Shown: positions 16,601 to 25,091 of the stretch, piece after piece | Numbering within the stretch: the first letter of the stretch is position 1 | Layout: the number at the start of each line of letters is the position of its first letter | Assembly: GCA_964568355.1 (NCBI GenBank) | Contig: CAZMRK010000473.1 | Coordinates: forward strand, 1 to 46,702 | DNA from: JAJPJX01 sp964568355 | GTDB lineage: Bacteria; Acidobacteriota; Terriglobia; Bryobacterales; Bryobacteraceae | DNA length: 46,702 bases | Reading direction: 5' to 3' | Program-made: the position numbers and the translations under genes | The notes under the pieces: generated by a model | The model's input: the letters and a program-made list of their open reading frames with translations, nothing else | Told to the model about the DNA's origin: nothing | The model's database searches: none

Positions 16601-17572
16601 ATGATCCTGACGCTGGTGGTCGGCTTCGTGGTGATCTTCGCGCTGGTGCTGATAGCAGTGAGTCTGGGCTTGAAGTTTTTCGAAGACCGGCGCAGGCACC
16701 ACGTGGGCGAAATGCTACGGACGCTGGACGACACGCGTCCGGCAGCGGCCTCCAAGCTGCTGCGGGATCTGGCGGAGCCGAGAGCCGGCGGAATCGGGCG
16801 TCTGCTGGAGTCCTGCAATTTCACTCACGCAGCCCGGCGGCGAATCCAGCAGGCTGGCCTGGACTGGCATCCGCAGAAGCTGGTGGCCCTGATGGCGATG
16901 CTGGGAGCGGCGGGATTTCTGCTGGGCCTGCGCCTGGCGTTCCTGGGAGGAGGGGCAGTGACCGGACTGGCCCTGGGAGTGGTAGCCGGCTCACTTCCTT
17001 ATCTTTATGTGCGGCGCAAAAGCTCGAAGCGATTGGCCGAGATGGAAGCGCAGTTTCCGGAAGCGCTGGATTTTCTGTCACGCTCCATGCGGGCCGGGCA
17101 CGCCTTCACCATCAGCCTGGAGATGCTGAGCGAGGAACTGGCGGCGCCCCTGGGGCAGGAGTTTCGCACACTGTTTAATGAACAAAATCTCGGTGCCCCG
17201 ATCGAGACGGCCCTGCGCAATCTCACTCTGCGCGTGCCTCTGCTGGACGTGAAGTTCTTCGCGTCGGCGATCCTGTTGCAGCGCCAGACGGGAGGCAATT
17301 TGAGCGAGATCCTGGTGCGGCTGGCTTATCTGATTCGCGAGCGTTTCCGGTTGAAAGGCCAGGTGCGGGCATCGAGCGCGCATGGACGCATGACGGCGAC
17401 GATCTTGACGTTGCTGCCGGTGGCTACGGTGTGTGCGCTGCTGGTGGTGGCGCCGGGATATTTGCAGGGGATGGCGGCGGATCCGGACGGGCGCAAGCTG
17501 ATCGTGGCGGCGCTCATCGCCCAGGTGCTGGGGAATATCTGCATCAAAAAGATCATCCATATCAAGGTCTGA
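16601..17572 (+). CDS. tadB: Tad inner-membrane platform protein TadB
   Basis: A 323-residue polytopic protein with a type II secretion F (T2SF) domain. Hydrophobic segments lie at the N-terminus, around 85-125 and near the C-terminus (TILTLLPVATVCALLVVAPGY in part). The T2SF core carries FPEALDFLSRSMRAGHAF and ILLQRQTGGNLSEILVRLA, classic TadB motifs. It pairs with TadC to form the platform on which CpaF acts. The ATG lies 1 base after the cpaF stop, and the stop is immediately followed by tadC, so translation is coupled throughout. Confidence 0.92.
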   Translation: MILTLVVGFVVIFALVLIAVSLGLKFFEDRRRHHVGEMLRTLDDTRPAAASKLLRDLAEPRAGGIGRLLESCNFTHAARRRIQQAGLDWHPQKLVALMAMLGAAGFLLGLRLAFLGGGAVTGLALGVVAGSLPYLYVRRKSSKRLAEMEAQFPEALDFLSRSMRAGHAFTISLEMLSEELAAPLGQEFRTLFNEQNLGAPIETALRNLTLRVPLLDVKFFASAILLQRQTGGNLSEILVRLAYLIRERFRLKGQVRASSAHGRMTATILTLLPVATVCALLVVAPGYLQGMAADPDGRKLIVAALIAQVLGNICIKKIIHIKV

Positions 17573-18517
17573 ATGATGCCGCTGCTTATCCTGTTTCCGG
17601 CCGCCTTGTTCGTGGTGCTGATGACCGGCATCAGCATGTGGGGATACCGTCGCTATGCCCGTCCGGCCAAGGTGCTGATGCGCCTGGAAGAGCCGCTCTT
17701 CACCGGGCAGGAAACGGTGGCGGCGGAAAGCGCGCCGAATCAGCCGCCGGCGTTCCTGAACGCGCTGGAAAGAGTGGGCCGGCTCATGCCGGTCTCGCCG
17801 GTGGATTTACAGAACGTGCGACGGGGTCTGGTGCGGGCCGGCTATCGTGCCGAATCGGCGCCCATGATCTTCTATGGCATCAAGATCTTCAGCATTGCGG
17901 CGCTGCTGGTGCTGGCGCTCGCGCTCCGGGATAGCCTGACGCAGAATCCGGTGCTGCGGGTGGCTTTTGTGATCGGCGGGGCCGTTGCGGGATTCATGCT
18001 GCCGGATGTGCTGCTGGAGCGCAGTGCGCGCAGGCGGCAGGAGCGCCTGCGCCTCTCGCTGCCGGATGCTCTGGACTTGATGGTGGTGTCGGTGGAAGCG
18101 GGACTCGGCCTGGACCAGGCGATGTTATATGTGACCCGGGAGCTCCAGATGACGCATCGCGAGATCAGCGAGGAGTTGGGCTTGGTCAACCTGGAGATGC
18201 GTGCCGGCAAGCGCCGCGCGGATGCGCTGAGGAACCTCGCGGATCGCACCGGAGAGGACGAGATCGGCAAGTTGGTCGCGATCCTGATTCAAAATGACCG
18301 GTTCGGCACGAGCATGGCGGAATCACTGCGTACGCATTCGGATTTTATGCGGACGCGGCGAAGGCAGGACGCCGAAGAACGTGCAGGAAAGGTGGGAGTG
18401 AAGCTGGTATTTCCGATCTTTTTCTTTATCCTGCCCTCCATGATGCTGGTGACCGCGGGTCCCGGGATTTTGCAGATTTTCAAGAACCTGTTCCCCATGA
18501 TGGGGCGGATTCATTAG
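17573..18517 (+). CDS. tadC: Tad inner-membrane platform protein TadC
   Basis: A 314-residue partner of TadB with the same T2SF core: LPDALDLMVVSVEAGLGLDQA, then LGLVNLEMRAGKRRADALRNL, and FGTSMAESLRTHSDFMRTRRR. Predicted spans lie near 1-20, about 100-145 and about 280-305 (IFFFILPSMMLVTAGPGIL). It begins directly after the tadB stop with two adjacent ATGs (17573 and 17576), either of which would serve. In known Tad systems the two proteins form a heteromeric inner-membrane platform. It is followed after 6 bases by two very small membrane-protein genes. Confidence 0.92.
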   Translation: MMPLLILFPAALFVVLMTGISMWGYRRYARPAKVLMRLEEPLFTGQETVAAESAPNQPPAFLNALERVGRLMPVSPVDLQNVRRGLVRAGYRAESAPMIFYGIKIFSIAALLVLALALRDSLTQNPVLRVAFVIGGAVAGFMLPDVLLERSARRRQERLRLSLPDALDLMVVSVEAGLGLDQAMLYVTRELQMTHREISEELGLVNLEMRAGKRRADALRNLADRTGEDEIGKLVAILIQNDRFGTSMAESLRTHSDFMRTRRRQDAEERAGKVGVKLVFPIFFFILPSMMLVTAGPGILQIFKNLFPMMGRIH

Positions 18518-18523
18518 GAAGAC

Positions 18524-18664
18524 ATGGGAGAGAACGCTTCTTTGCATTTATCGATTCTGTTATGGCTGATGGCCGGAATTGTGCTTGCGCTCTATGTCCG
18601 GCGCAGGCGGGCGCACAGGGCGTTCGATGACTTACGCGTCTTCCAGAAAGGAGATGAGACATGA
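18524..18664 (+). CDS. 46-aa single-span membrane microprotein in the pilus operon
   Basis: ATG at 18524, six bases after the tadC stop and with AGGAAG upstream. The protein has a short polar N-terminus (MGENASLH), one hydrophobic helix (LSILLWLMAGIVLALYV, about 9-25), a strongly basic stop-transfer (RRRRAHR) and a short tail ending KGDET. This topology predicts N-out/C-in. The stop overlaps the next ATG in ATGA (18661-18664), and AAAGGAG near the gene end serves that start. No family is recognised. Coupling to tadC on one side and to another microprotein on the other argues that it is real. A small subunit or stabiliser of the TadB/TadC platform is only a suggestion. Confidence 0.65.
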   Translation: MGENASLHLSILLWLMAGIVLALYVRRRRAHRAFDDLRVFQKGDET

Positions 18665-18759
18665 GCAGCATGGTATTGCAGACAGTCATCTGGCTGGCCG
18701 CCGGAGCCGTTCTCCTGATGTTTCTGGCGCGCCGTCGGAAGCGCAAAGCGGCGCGCTAG
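18661..18759 (+). CDS. 32-aa single-span membrane microprotein in the pilus operon
   Basis: It starts at the ATG overlapping the preceding stop (ATGA). AAAGGAG lies upstream inside the previous gene, an excellent ribosome binding site. The protein is almost only a transmembrane helix (VIWLAAGAVLLMFLA) followed by RRRKRKAAR. It resembles its 46-aa neighbour in layout: hydrophobic helix, then a dense Arg/Lys cluster. The two could be diverged copies or two halves of one small complex. It is too short for routine gene callers, so it is probably unannotated in related genomes. Function unknown. Confidence 0.6.
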   Translation: MSSMVLQTVIWLAAGAVLLMFLARRRKRKAAR

Positions 18760-18805
18760 CGGAGGTGCGGGGCAAGCGGCCCGCGAAAATCGCACGATCA
18801 GACGC

Positions 18806-19663
18806 ATGGACGCAATCGCACAACTCGTGGGCCAGCAGAACGTCGACGGCGGATGGCCGTATCGTACGGGCACTTCGTGGACCGAGCCGACGGTCTATGC
18901 GTTGTTGGCACACCTGGCGACGCGGCTGGAGGCGCAGAGTCTGGAGCGCGGCCTGGCTTGGCTGCGTCGTCAGCAGCGTCGCGACGGCGGGTGGGCGCCC
19001 GCTCCATCGGTAGCGCAAAGCACGTGGGTGACGGCTCTGGTTGCCCTGCTGCCGGCGGAGCGGATAGGCCGCGTGGAGCATGTTGCCGCGGTCGATTGGC
19101 TGCTTCGCGAGAGCGGCGAAGAATCTTCCTGGGTTTATCGGCTGCGCCGCAGGTTGTCGGGGAATCCACTGCCCGAGGGACCGGTGGGATGGCCCTGGTT
19201 CCCCGGAACAGCGGCTTGGGTGACGCCTACCGCAATGGCCGTGTTGGCTTTGGAAAAAGCGCAAGGAGCCGGTGGGGACGGCAGGATAGTGCAGAGGATT
19301 GCCCAGGGCAGGGAATTTTTGCTGTCGCGGCGCTGTGCCGATGGGGGCTGGAATCACGGCGCCAACCGGGCGTTGCGCTGTGATGGGGAATCGTATCCGG
19401 AGACAACGGGCATCGCTCTGCTGGCTTTGCATGGATCGGACGGGGTCGACCTGGAACCAAGCTGGAGTTTGGTGCGGAAATACCTGGTGGCAGGCGCTGC
19501 CATTGAGGCAGTAAGCTGGCTCCAACTCGCGCTCGCCGCTCATAGAAAAACGTCGGAGTGGCCGTCGCGCTCTCCGGCCTGCCGGGATCTCCGCGAGACA
19601 GCACTATGGATTTTGGCGCAGGCAGCCGCCGGCGGCGCCAATGTGTTTTTGCCGGGAACATGA
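18806..19663 (+). CDS. Squalene-cyclase/prenyltransferase-like alpha-toroid protein
   Basis: A 285-residue protein built of helical repeats with QW-like motifs: GQQNVDGGWPYRTG (about 9), RRQQRRDGGWAPAP (about 54) and SRRCADGGWNHGA (about 173). Between them lie regular helices ending in small residues. This is the alpha/alpha-toroid fold of terpene cyclases and protein prenyltransferase beta subunits. The DXDD acid motif of squalene-hopene cyclase is not seen, and at 285 aa it is less than half the length of a cyclase. A non-catalytic or unrelated-substrate toroid is therefore more likely. No signal peptide is visible. Its stop overlaps the DUF362 start (ATGA at 19660-19663). Its role next to a pilus is unknown. 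Confidence 0.72.
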   Translation: MDAIAQLVGQQNVDGGWPYRTGTSWTEPTVYALLAHLATRLEAQSLERGLAWLRRQQRRDGGWAPAPSVAQSTWVTALVALLPAERIGRVEHVAAVDWLLRESGEESSWVYRLRRRLSGNPLPEGPVGWPWFPGTAAWVTPTAMAVLALEKAQGAGGDGRIVQRIAQGREFLLSRRCADGGWNHGANRALRCDGESYPETTGIALLALHGSDGVDLEPSWSLVRKYLVAGAAIEAVSWLQLALAAHRKTSEWPSRSPACRDLRETALWILAQAAAGGANVFLPGT

Positions 19664-20625
19664 AACGTATTCTCACTCGCCGAAGCTGGCTAGCCGGCTC
19701 GCTGGCCTCAGGCTGCGGGCGCCGGCGGCCAGGCCCCGCCCCGGCGTTGGTCTCGATTCTGCGTGCACCCGAGTATGACCAGCGCCTCTACGGCGAGCTA
19801 CGCCGGGTCATCTCGGAACATCGTCTCGATGTGCGCGGTAAGCGCATCCTGCTCAAGCCTAACCTGGTGGAGTTTGCGCCGAACCGTGCTATTCACACGC
19901 ACCCTCTGGTGGTCCACGCGGCGCTCGAGGCCTTCCGCGCCGCCGGCGCCGCGGAGGTGCGAATCGCGGAAGGGCCGGGCCATCGCCGGGACACGTTGGA
20001 CCTCGCGGAGGCTGCTGGATATTTCCAGACAATCCCCGGATTTGAGGCGTTGTTTCAGGACCTGAACCTGGACGAGGTGTCAGCCGTGCGGCTGCACCGC
20101 CCGCATTCCGCGCTGGACTTGCTTTATCTGCCCCATACCGTGCTTCGCTGCGATTTGTTGGTCTCGCTTCCGAAGATGAAGACCCACCACTGGGTCGGAG
20201 CGACCCTGGGAATGAAGAACCTGTTCGGCGTGGTGCCGGGCGGCGTTTACGGCTGGCCGAAGAACCTCCTGCATTGGGCGGGAATTCACGAGTGCATTGC
20301 CGACCTGTACGGCCTGTTCCCGCGGCAATTCGTGATCGTGGATGGCATCGTAGCAATGGAAGGCAACGGACCGATCCAAGGCACGCCGCGGCGCTCAGGC
20401 GTAATCGTGGCGGGCAGCGACCCGGCGGCTGTGGACGCTACCGGTTGCCGCTTGATGCAGATCGATCCGCGACAAATCGACTATCTTCGGCTGGCCGCGG
20501 GTGTGCAGGCGCTGGACGAAGCGCGGATCCGGCAGATCGGAGAGCCGATCGCCTCCGCGGCGCAGCCGTTTGAACTGCTGCCGGAGTTTCGCGCACTCCG
20601 GCGAAAAGACGATGCTCAGCTTTGA
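19660..20625 (+). CDS. DUF362 family protein, Tat/lipoprotein-like N-terminus
   Basis: A 321-residue protein of the DUF362 family: KRILLKPNLVEF, LLVSLPKMKTHHWVGATLGM (about 170) with KNLFGVVPG, and FVIVDGIVAMEGNGP followed by ASDPAAVDA-like GSDPAAVDATG. The N-terminus RRSWLAGSLASGCG has an RR pair and a possible lipobox ending in Cys, suggesting Tat export as a lipoprotein. The ferredoxin domain that some DUF362 proteins carry is absent. I chose the ATG at 19660 because it couples to the toroid gene; the frame to 19558 overlaps that gene. It converges on the aldo/keto reductase with a 10-base overlap of the 3' ends. The family's biochemical role is largely unknown. Confidence 0.82.
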   Translation: MKRILTRRSWLAGSLASGCGRRRPGPAPALVSILRAPEYDQRLYGELRRVISEHRLDVRGKRILLKPNLVEFAPNRAIHTHPLVVHAALEAFRAAGAAEVRIAEGPGHRRDTLDLAEAAGYFQTIPGFEALFQDLNLDEVSAVRLHRPHSALDLLYLPHTVLRCDLLVSLPKMKTHHWVGATLGMKNLFGVVPGGVYGWPKNLLHWAGIHECIADLYGLFPRQFVIVDGIVAMEGNGPIQGTPRRSGVIVAGSDPAAVDATGCRLMQIDPRQIDYLRLAAGVQALDEARIRQIGEPIASAAQPFELLPEFRALRRKDDAQL

Positions 20626-21650
20626 GGTACGGGTGGCGGATTGCGTTCGGCGAACTGCAACTGGTGCCAGTAGGGATAGGCTGGAGTGACCTTGCTGGCC
20701 GCATCCAGCTTAGCCACCTGTTCCGTGGTGAGATTCCATTCGGCCGTGGCAAGATTTTGCCGAAGCTGCTCCTCGGTGCGCGCGCCGACGATTACGGTGG
20801 CTACGGTGGGTCGCTGCAGGAGCCAGTTCAAGGCGACCTGTGGAACGGTCTTTCCGGTTTCGCGGGCGACCTCTTGGAGCGCGTCCACCACCTGGTACAG
20901 ATACTCCTCCGGCACCGGGGGACCCTGCTCCGCGGTGACGTGCAGGCGGCTGACTTCCGGAAGCGGCTGTCCACGCCGGATCTTTCCGGTGAGGCGCCCC
21001 CAGCCGAGCGGGCTCCACACTAGCGCCGAAACCTGCTGGTCCAATGCCAGCGGCATGAGCTCCCACTCGTAATCGCGGCCCACCAGCGAGTAATAGACCT
21101 GGTGGCCGACATAACGAGCCCATCCGTAGCGCTCCGAGACCGAGAGGGATTTCATCAGGTGCCAGCCGGAAAAGTTAGAGCAGGCGATGTAGCGCACCTT
21201 GCCGCTTTTTACGAAGCCGTCCAGCGTGTACAGCGTTTCTTCCACCGGCGTCGTGGCGTCGAAACCGTGCATGTGATAGATGTCGATGTAGTCCGTACCC
21301 AGGCGACGCAAGCTCTCGTCAAGCTGGCGCACGAGATGGTAGCGCGACGAGCCCAGGTTATTCGGTCCTTCTCCCATGCGGAAGGTCGCCTTGGATGAGA
21401 TGAGAAGCCGGTCGCGTTTGCCCGGGATGGCTTTACCGAGAACTTCTTCTGAAAGGCCCTTGGAATAAATATTGGCGGTATCGAAAAGGTTGACCCCGGC
21501 ATCCAGGCAGAGGTCGATCAGCTTGGCGGCTTCGTCAACGTCGGTCTGGCCCCAGGCGCGAAAGAACTTGTCGCCTCCGCCGAAAGTAGCTGCACCGAAG
21601 CTGAGCGCGGAGACTTTCAGGCCGGAACGGCCTAGTTGTCTGTATTCCAT
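20616..21650 (-). CDS. Aldo/keto reductase
   Basis: A 344-residue NADPH-type oxidoreductase with a TIM barrel. The start YRQLGRSGLKVSALSFG is typical. The catalytic tetrad is visible: Asp and Tyr in FDTANIYSKG, Lys in LLISSKATF and His in IDIYHMHGFD. The cofactor-side motif near the end, TVIVGARTEEQLRQNL, is intact. I chose the ATG at 21650; a GTG at 21665 would add five residues. The substrate is not predictable, and the group usually reduces sugar or quinone carbonyls. It is last in a minus-strand run with two Nif3-like genes and a tannase-like gene, consistent with breakdown of plant-derived aromatics or sugars (inference). Confidence 0.9.
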   Translation of the reverse strand: MEYRQLGRSGLKVSALSFGAATFGGGDKFFRAWGQTDVDEAAKLIDLCLDAGVNLFDTANIYSKGLSEEVLGKAIPGKRDRLLISSKATFRMGEGPNNLGSSRYHLVRQLDESLRRLGTDYIDIYHMHGFDATTPVEETLYTLDGFVKSGKVRYIACSNFSGWHLMKSLSVSERYGWARYVGHQVYYSLVGRDYEWELMPLALDQQVSALVWSPLGWGRLTGKIRRGQPLPEVSRLHVTAEQGPPVPEEYLYQVVDALQEVARETGKTVPQVALNWLLQRPTVATVIVGARTEEQLRQNLATAEWNLTTEQVAKLDAASKVTPAYPYWHQLQFAERNPPPVPQS

Positions 21651-21698
21651 CTCTAATGGATGCACGAGATGCTGCGACTGGTTCGCGCCGCCGGGAAG

Positions 21699-22576
21699 TT
21701 ATGTGCGGATGGGGGGTACTTCGAACGGTTCTCGCGCGGGGATCCACCCCACCGGTACCTCCGGAACCAGGGGTTTCAGCCACTCGGCACAGGTCTCCAT
21801 ACCCCATTCCTCCAGGGCACGGTGGGAGATCATCACCAGCCCCTTGGGGAGCCCCAGAGCCATGGCATCGCGCACATATTCGAAGGTGTCGTGCTGAGGC
21901 GTCTCGCCTACCAGGGCGACGTCGTAGCTGCGCAAAGCGGGAAGCACGGAGGCGAGCACGTGCGCGCAGTCCCCAATGGTTTTCACGCGCAATCGTCGAT
22001 CGCCCACCACAACCACATTTTGCGTTCCAAGCCGGCGCTGGATGTGACGCGCCACCTCTTCGAGCGGCATCTCCGGAATCTCGTAGTGCTTCGGCCGGCT
22101 CTCGGGAAAGTAGTAGGAACTCCAACCCAGCTTGTGCGCCAGGCCCACGAAGATCGGATCGGGCTTGCGCCGGTGCCAGTGGTCGTGAATCCGCCATACG
22201 ACCATTTGATGCTGCTCGCCGAAACGGATCTTGGCCTGGCATACCGGGTCGTGCTGCATGGCCTCGACCGGATCGAAGCCGTCCCAGTAGGTCGACTCGT
22301 GCGAGATCACCAGGTTCTTTCTGGCCACGGCGGCGCGCTGGAGCACGTCGAGCGTCGCCTGGAAGGTGGTGGCGATGCCGGTCACCGGAGTCTCGGGATC
22401 CCCAAGGTGGAAGCGGTCAAAGAATGAAGGTCCCCAGACCACACCTTCGGATGCCAGCTCTCTTGAATCCGCCGGACTACCTGGCTGGCTGTGAGCACAC
22501 CTTGTGCCTCTGCCTGCGTGCCCGCCGCCAGCGCCGCCAGCCGTGCGAACCCGCGCCGCGTTATTCCCACGCTCAT
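21699..22576 (-). pseudogene. Nif3-like protein, Tat-exported, frameshifted near codon 39
   Basis: The N-terminus (MSVGITRRGFARLAALAAG, a Tat signal) lies in one frame and stops after 64 codons. The rest of the protein lies in another frame without its own start: DPETPVTGIATTF, ARKNLVISHESTYWDG, LPKGLVMISHRALEEWGME. These match Nif3-family metal-site regions (His/Glu clusters). On the coding strand the break falls in CAAGAGAGCTGG (22458-22464 on the plus strand). Removing one AG unit joins the frames seamlessly as RIQELASEGVVWG. The ATG overlaps the stop of the upstream Nif3-like gene (ATGA). Either the gene is inactivated, or the assembly has a two-base error, or frameshifting occurs. Confidence 0.8.
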
Positions 22577-23439
22577 CCGATGACCTCCCGCGGGATCCAG
22601 GCCGCGTCCGTGACGTGCCAGAACTCGAGGGGGAGATCCGGGAGCACACCGCGCATCCAGCGCGCCATCTCCGCCGTCCCTGGCTCTTGCGAAGGACCGT
22701 AGCCAATGGCCAGAAGGGCGATCTTGCGGCCGGTGGAGATGAGGTCCTGGAAGTAGGCCAAAGCGCCGTCCACTTCATCCACCACGCCGCCGGCGCCGGC
22801 AATTACGCCATCGATGCGTGGGTCGGCGAGAAGTTCGGCCAGCGCTTCTTTGGGGTCGGTTTCGCCGGCCAGTACGGCAACCCTGGTCACGCTGCGCCGG
22901 GCATCGCCAACCGTGCGGCAGGACAGCGCCTTCAAGCGTGTGGCTGCGGCTTGTGCCAATGCCGTGAGCGTGGCTGGGGGCATGTCGCAGACGACGCCGC
23001 GTCTGCGCTGCGCGAGCGGCGCGGCATTGGGAATCAGGCCCAGGGCTTTCGCCAGAGCGCGAGATTGCGCATCGGGCTGATATTGATCCCAGACCGCGCC
23101 GAAGCGGTAGACCATAATCTGGTTGGCGTTAATGATCTCCTGCTTGGCCTTGACCACCGGATCCTCCTTCAACGCCGCTTCCAGCCCCCCAGTGGTGTAG
23201 GCGTAGTTCAGCCCGCCGTGAAGAAAGAAGGGGTGCTCGCGGCTGATGATCAGATTTTTCCGCTCGCGCGCGGCCCGGCGCAGCAGATCGAGCGTGGGCA
23301 TATAGCAGACAGCCGCGCCGCGCACGGTCCATAGGCCATTGCCTGCACAGAGGCCTTCATACATGGCGGTCGTCATGGGATGGCCCATGGCAGCGCGCAA
23401 AATGAGATCTACGGTTCGTCCGGTCCATTGCTGTTGCAT
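22573..23439 (-). CDS. Nif3-like protein, divergent paralogue
   Basis: A 288-residue protein related to its frameshifted neighbour: the region YMPTLDLLRRAARERKNLII aligns with the Nif3 segment before the first metal ligands. Here the ligand region reads SREHPFFLHGG, and the later His/Glu motif is replaced by GYGPSQEPGTAEM, so part of the dinuclear site looks lost. No signal peptide is seen from the ATG at 23439, which is 7 bases after the tannase stop. The frame runs further upstream to 23577 but only by overlapping the tannase gene. The pair may form a hetero-oligomer with one active and one degenerate subunit type (inference). Nif3 proteins have no settled reaction. Confidence 0.72.
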   Translation of the reverse strand: MQQQWTGRTVDLILRAAMGHPMTTAMYEGLCAGNGLWTVRGAAVCYMPTLDLLRRAARERKNLIISREHPFFLHGGLNYAYTTGGLEAALKEDPVVKAKQEIINANQIMVYRFGAVWDQYQPDAQSRALAKALGLIPNAAPLAQRRRGVVCDMPPATLTALAQAAATRLKALSCRTVGDARRSVTRVAVLAGETDPKEALAELLADPRIDGVIAGAGGVVDEVDGALAYFQDLISTGRKIALLAIGYGPSQEPGTAEMARWMRGVLPDLPLEFWHVTDAAWIPREVIG

Positions 23440-23446
23440 CGATGGC

Positions 23447-25033
23447 CTACTTCCGTTCAGGAGCCACACAGGTGAAACTGGCGGCATCGTCCAGGCTTCC
23501 TGTGCCTCGATATCGCGCCACTTGGGGATAGGGGCAGATCGGGCGCTGCCGCAGGATCTTGTTTTCCGGCTTACCACCTTCGTATCTCACGGCCACAATC
23601 TGATCCGGTGCTATGTCCCGTTCCACCCAATTCACCAGCGCATTCAGGCCATCGAAGCGGTTGAGGCCGGGACCGCCGCTGCAGTGCGCCATTCCGGGAA
23701 TCAGGAAGAGCCGGTAGAACTGGTTGACCTCGCGCTCTACATCTGCGGGCTTGCGTTTGCCGCCGGTGGTCTGCCGCTGTGCCAGGACGGCATCGCGGTA
23801 GCGCAGAGCTTCGCCCGGTACCACTAGCCAGTCGGCCCAGCCGTGATACACGATCAACTTGTGCCCGCGCGCTTCGAAGGCGCTCAGGTCCGGGCTCATG
23901 GCGTCCACCGACGGTCCCACTTTGGCGCGGTACGCGCTGAAATCGCGATCGAACCGGAATGTGCGCCAGTTCCAGTCTTTGCCGAGGCCCCACTTGAAAA
24001 TCGCTTCGAATGGCGGGGGTTCGTTTTTGCCGGGCGGCGGACCGAAGTGGGTCCAGTCGAGCTCTGTGCCGGCCGGGACGCCCGGATAAATCTGCTCTTT
24101 CGTCCGCGGGTTCACCGGACCTTCGTAGATGGCGCGCGCGGTCTGCACTTCGGCGGCAGTCAGGCAATTTTCTTGATCGGCACCGTGGCACGGGAGCTTC
24201 GCCGGATCGAAGCGGCACGGACGCGGGTCGGCGATGAGCCCGTCCTTCAAGCCGTCGGTTGCATCGCAGGTATCGAGCACGGCGGCGGCGAGCAGTTTCA
24301 GCTTGGCTTCGGGGATATAGGCGTGCGGGGGCTGCGTGGCCATGTAATTCCAGAGGATGCTGGTATGGACACCCGTGCGATTGTTGGCCGCGGCTCCCGC
24401 GAGGATGCCGTCGTAATCGTCGGGATAGCGCTGCGCTTCCATCAGGGCCTGCTCGCCTCCCGTGGAACAGCCCGCAAAGTAGGAACGCTGCGCATTCCGC
24501 CCATAGTAGGCTCGGACCAACTGCTTCGAGGCTACAGTCATCTCGTGTGTGGCGCGCCAGCCCCAGTCGGCCCACTTCTCCGGGTGGTCGGCAAAGGCGC
24601 TGACGTCGGAGCCGGGCGCAGGCGCCATGCCCATATCGGTATTAGCCACCGCGGCGCCCCGGCGCACTGCACCTGCCAGCGTTCCATAGGCGATTTTTCC
24701 CGCAAATCCGCCGTTACCTGTGCCCTCGAAGCGTCCGTTCCATCCGGATTCCGGCATCCAGACCTCGATCTTGATATCCGAATCCTGGGTGGGGCGCAGG
24801 GTTGCCGCTACGCGGCAGAACGCCGGCAGATTGGGAATCGGCGAGCCGTAAGGTGGGGTGAATGTCCCTGGCCCCATGCGTTCGGCCCTTGTAATGGTCA
24901 CGCCAGGCAGCCTGGCTTCCCGTAGGCTTTCACACGTGGCGGCCACGCCCGGCAAACCGGCCAGCAGGCCGGCCGCAGCGCACCAGAGCACCGCTCCGAG
25001 ATCTCTCAAGACTCCTCCTGGTCGGGCCGTCAT
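23447..25033 (-). CDS. Tannase/feruloyl esterase family protein
   Basis: A 528-residue secreted esterase with an N-terminal hydrophobic signal segment ending near VAATCESL. The nucleophile motif is FAGCSTGGEQAL with Ser at about 190. The acid region is YHGWADWLVVP and the catalytic His is in GMAHCSGGPG. This is the Cys-Ser ... Asp ... His-Cys arrangement of the tannase family, in which a disulfide joins the two Cys. Such enzymes release gallic or ferulic acid from plant polyphenols or polysaccharides, and some act on other aromatic esters. It heads the cluster with the Nif3-like and AKR genes and is 58 bases downstream of the efflux genes on the same strand. Confidence 0.9.
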   Translation of the reverse strand: MTARPGGVLRDLGAVLWCAAAGLLAGLPGVAATCESLREARLPGVTITRAERMGPGTFTPPYGSPIPNLPAFCRVAATLRPTQDSDIKIEVWMPESGWNGRFEGTGNGGFAGKIAYGTLAGAVRRGAAVANTDMGMAPAPGSDVSAFADHPEKWADWGWRATHEMTVASKQLVRAYYGRNAQRSYFAGCSTGGEQALMEAQRYPDDYDGILAGAAANNRTGVHTSILWNYMATQPPHAYIPEAKLKLLAAAVLDTCDATDGLKDGLIADPRPCRFDPAKLPCHGADQENCLTAAEVQTARAIYEGPVNPRTKEQIYPGVPAGTELDWTHFGPPPGKNEPPPFEAIFKWGLGKDWNWRTFRFDRDFSAYRAKVGPSVDAMSPDLSAFEARGHKLIVYHGWADWLVVPGEALRYRDAVLAQRQTTGGKRKPADVEREVNQFYRLFLIPGMAHCSGGPGLNRFDGLNALVNWVERDIAPDQIVAVRYEGGKPENKILRQRPICPYPQVARYRGTGSLDDAASFTCVAPERK

Positions 25034-25091
25034 TCAGGCCGGCGGCCCAACCCTTCAGATTAATCGGAAATCGGAGATCCGTCTCGCGAAC

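Noticed and set aside
21656..22702. Plus-strand frame of 348 codons opposite the Nif3-like genes
   Set aside because: Low-complexity Arg/Pro/Ser translation, antisense to genes with family motifs.
23571..24575. Long minus-strand frame within the tannase gene
   Set aside because: It is the alternate frame of a clear tannase and has Arg-rich, domain-free composition.
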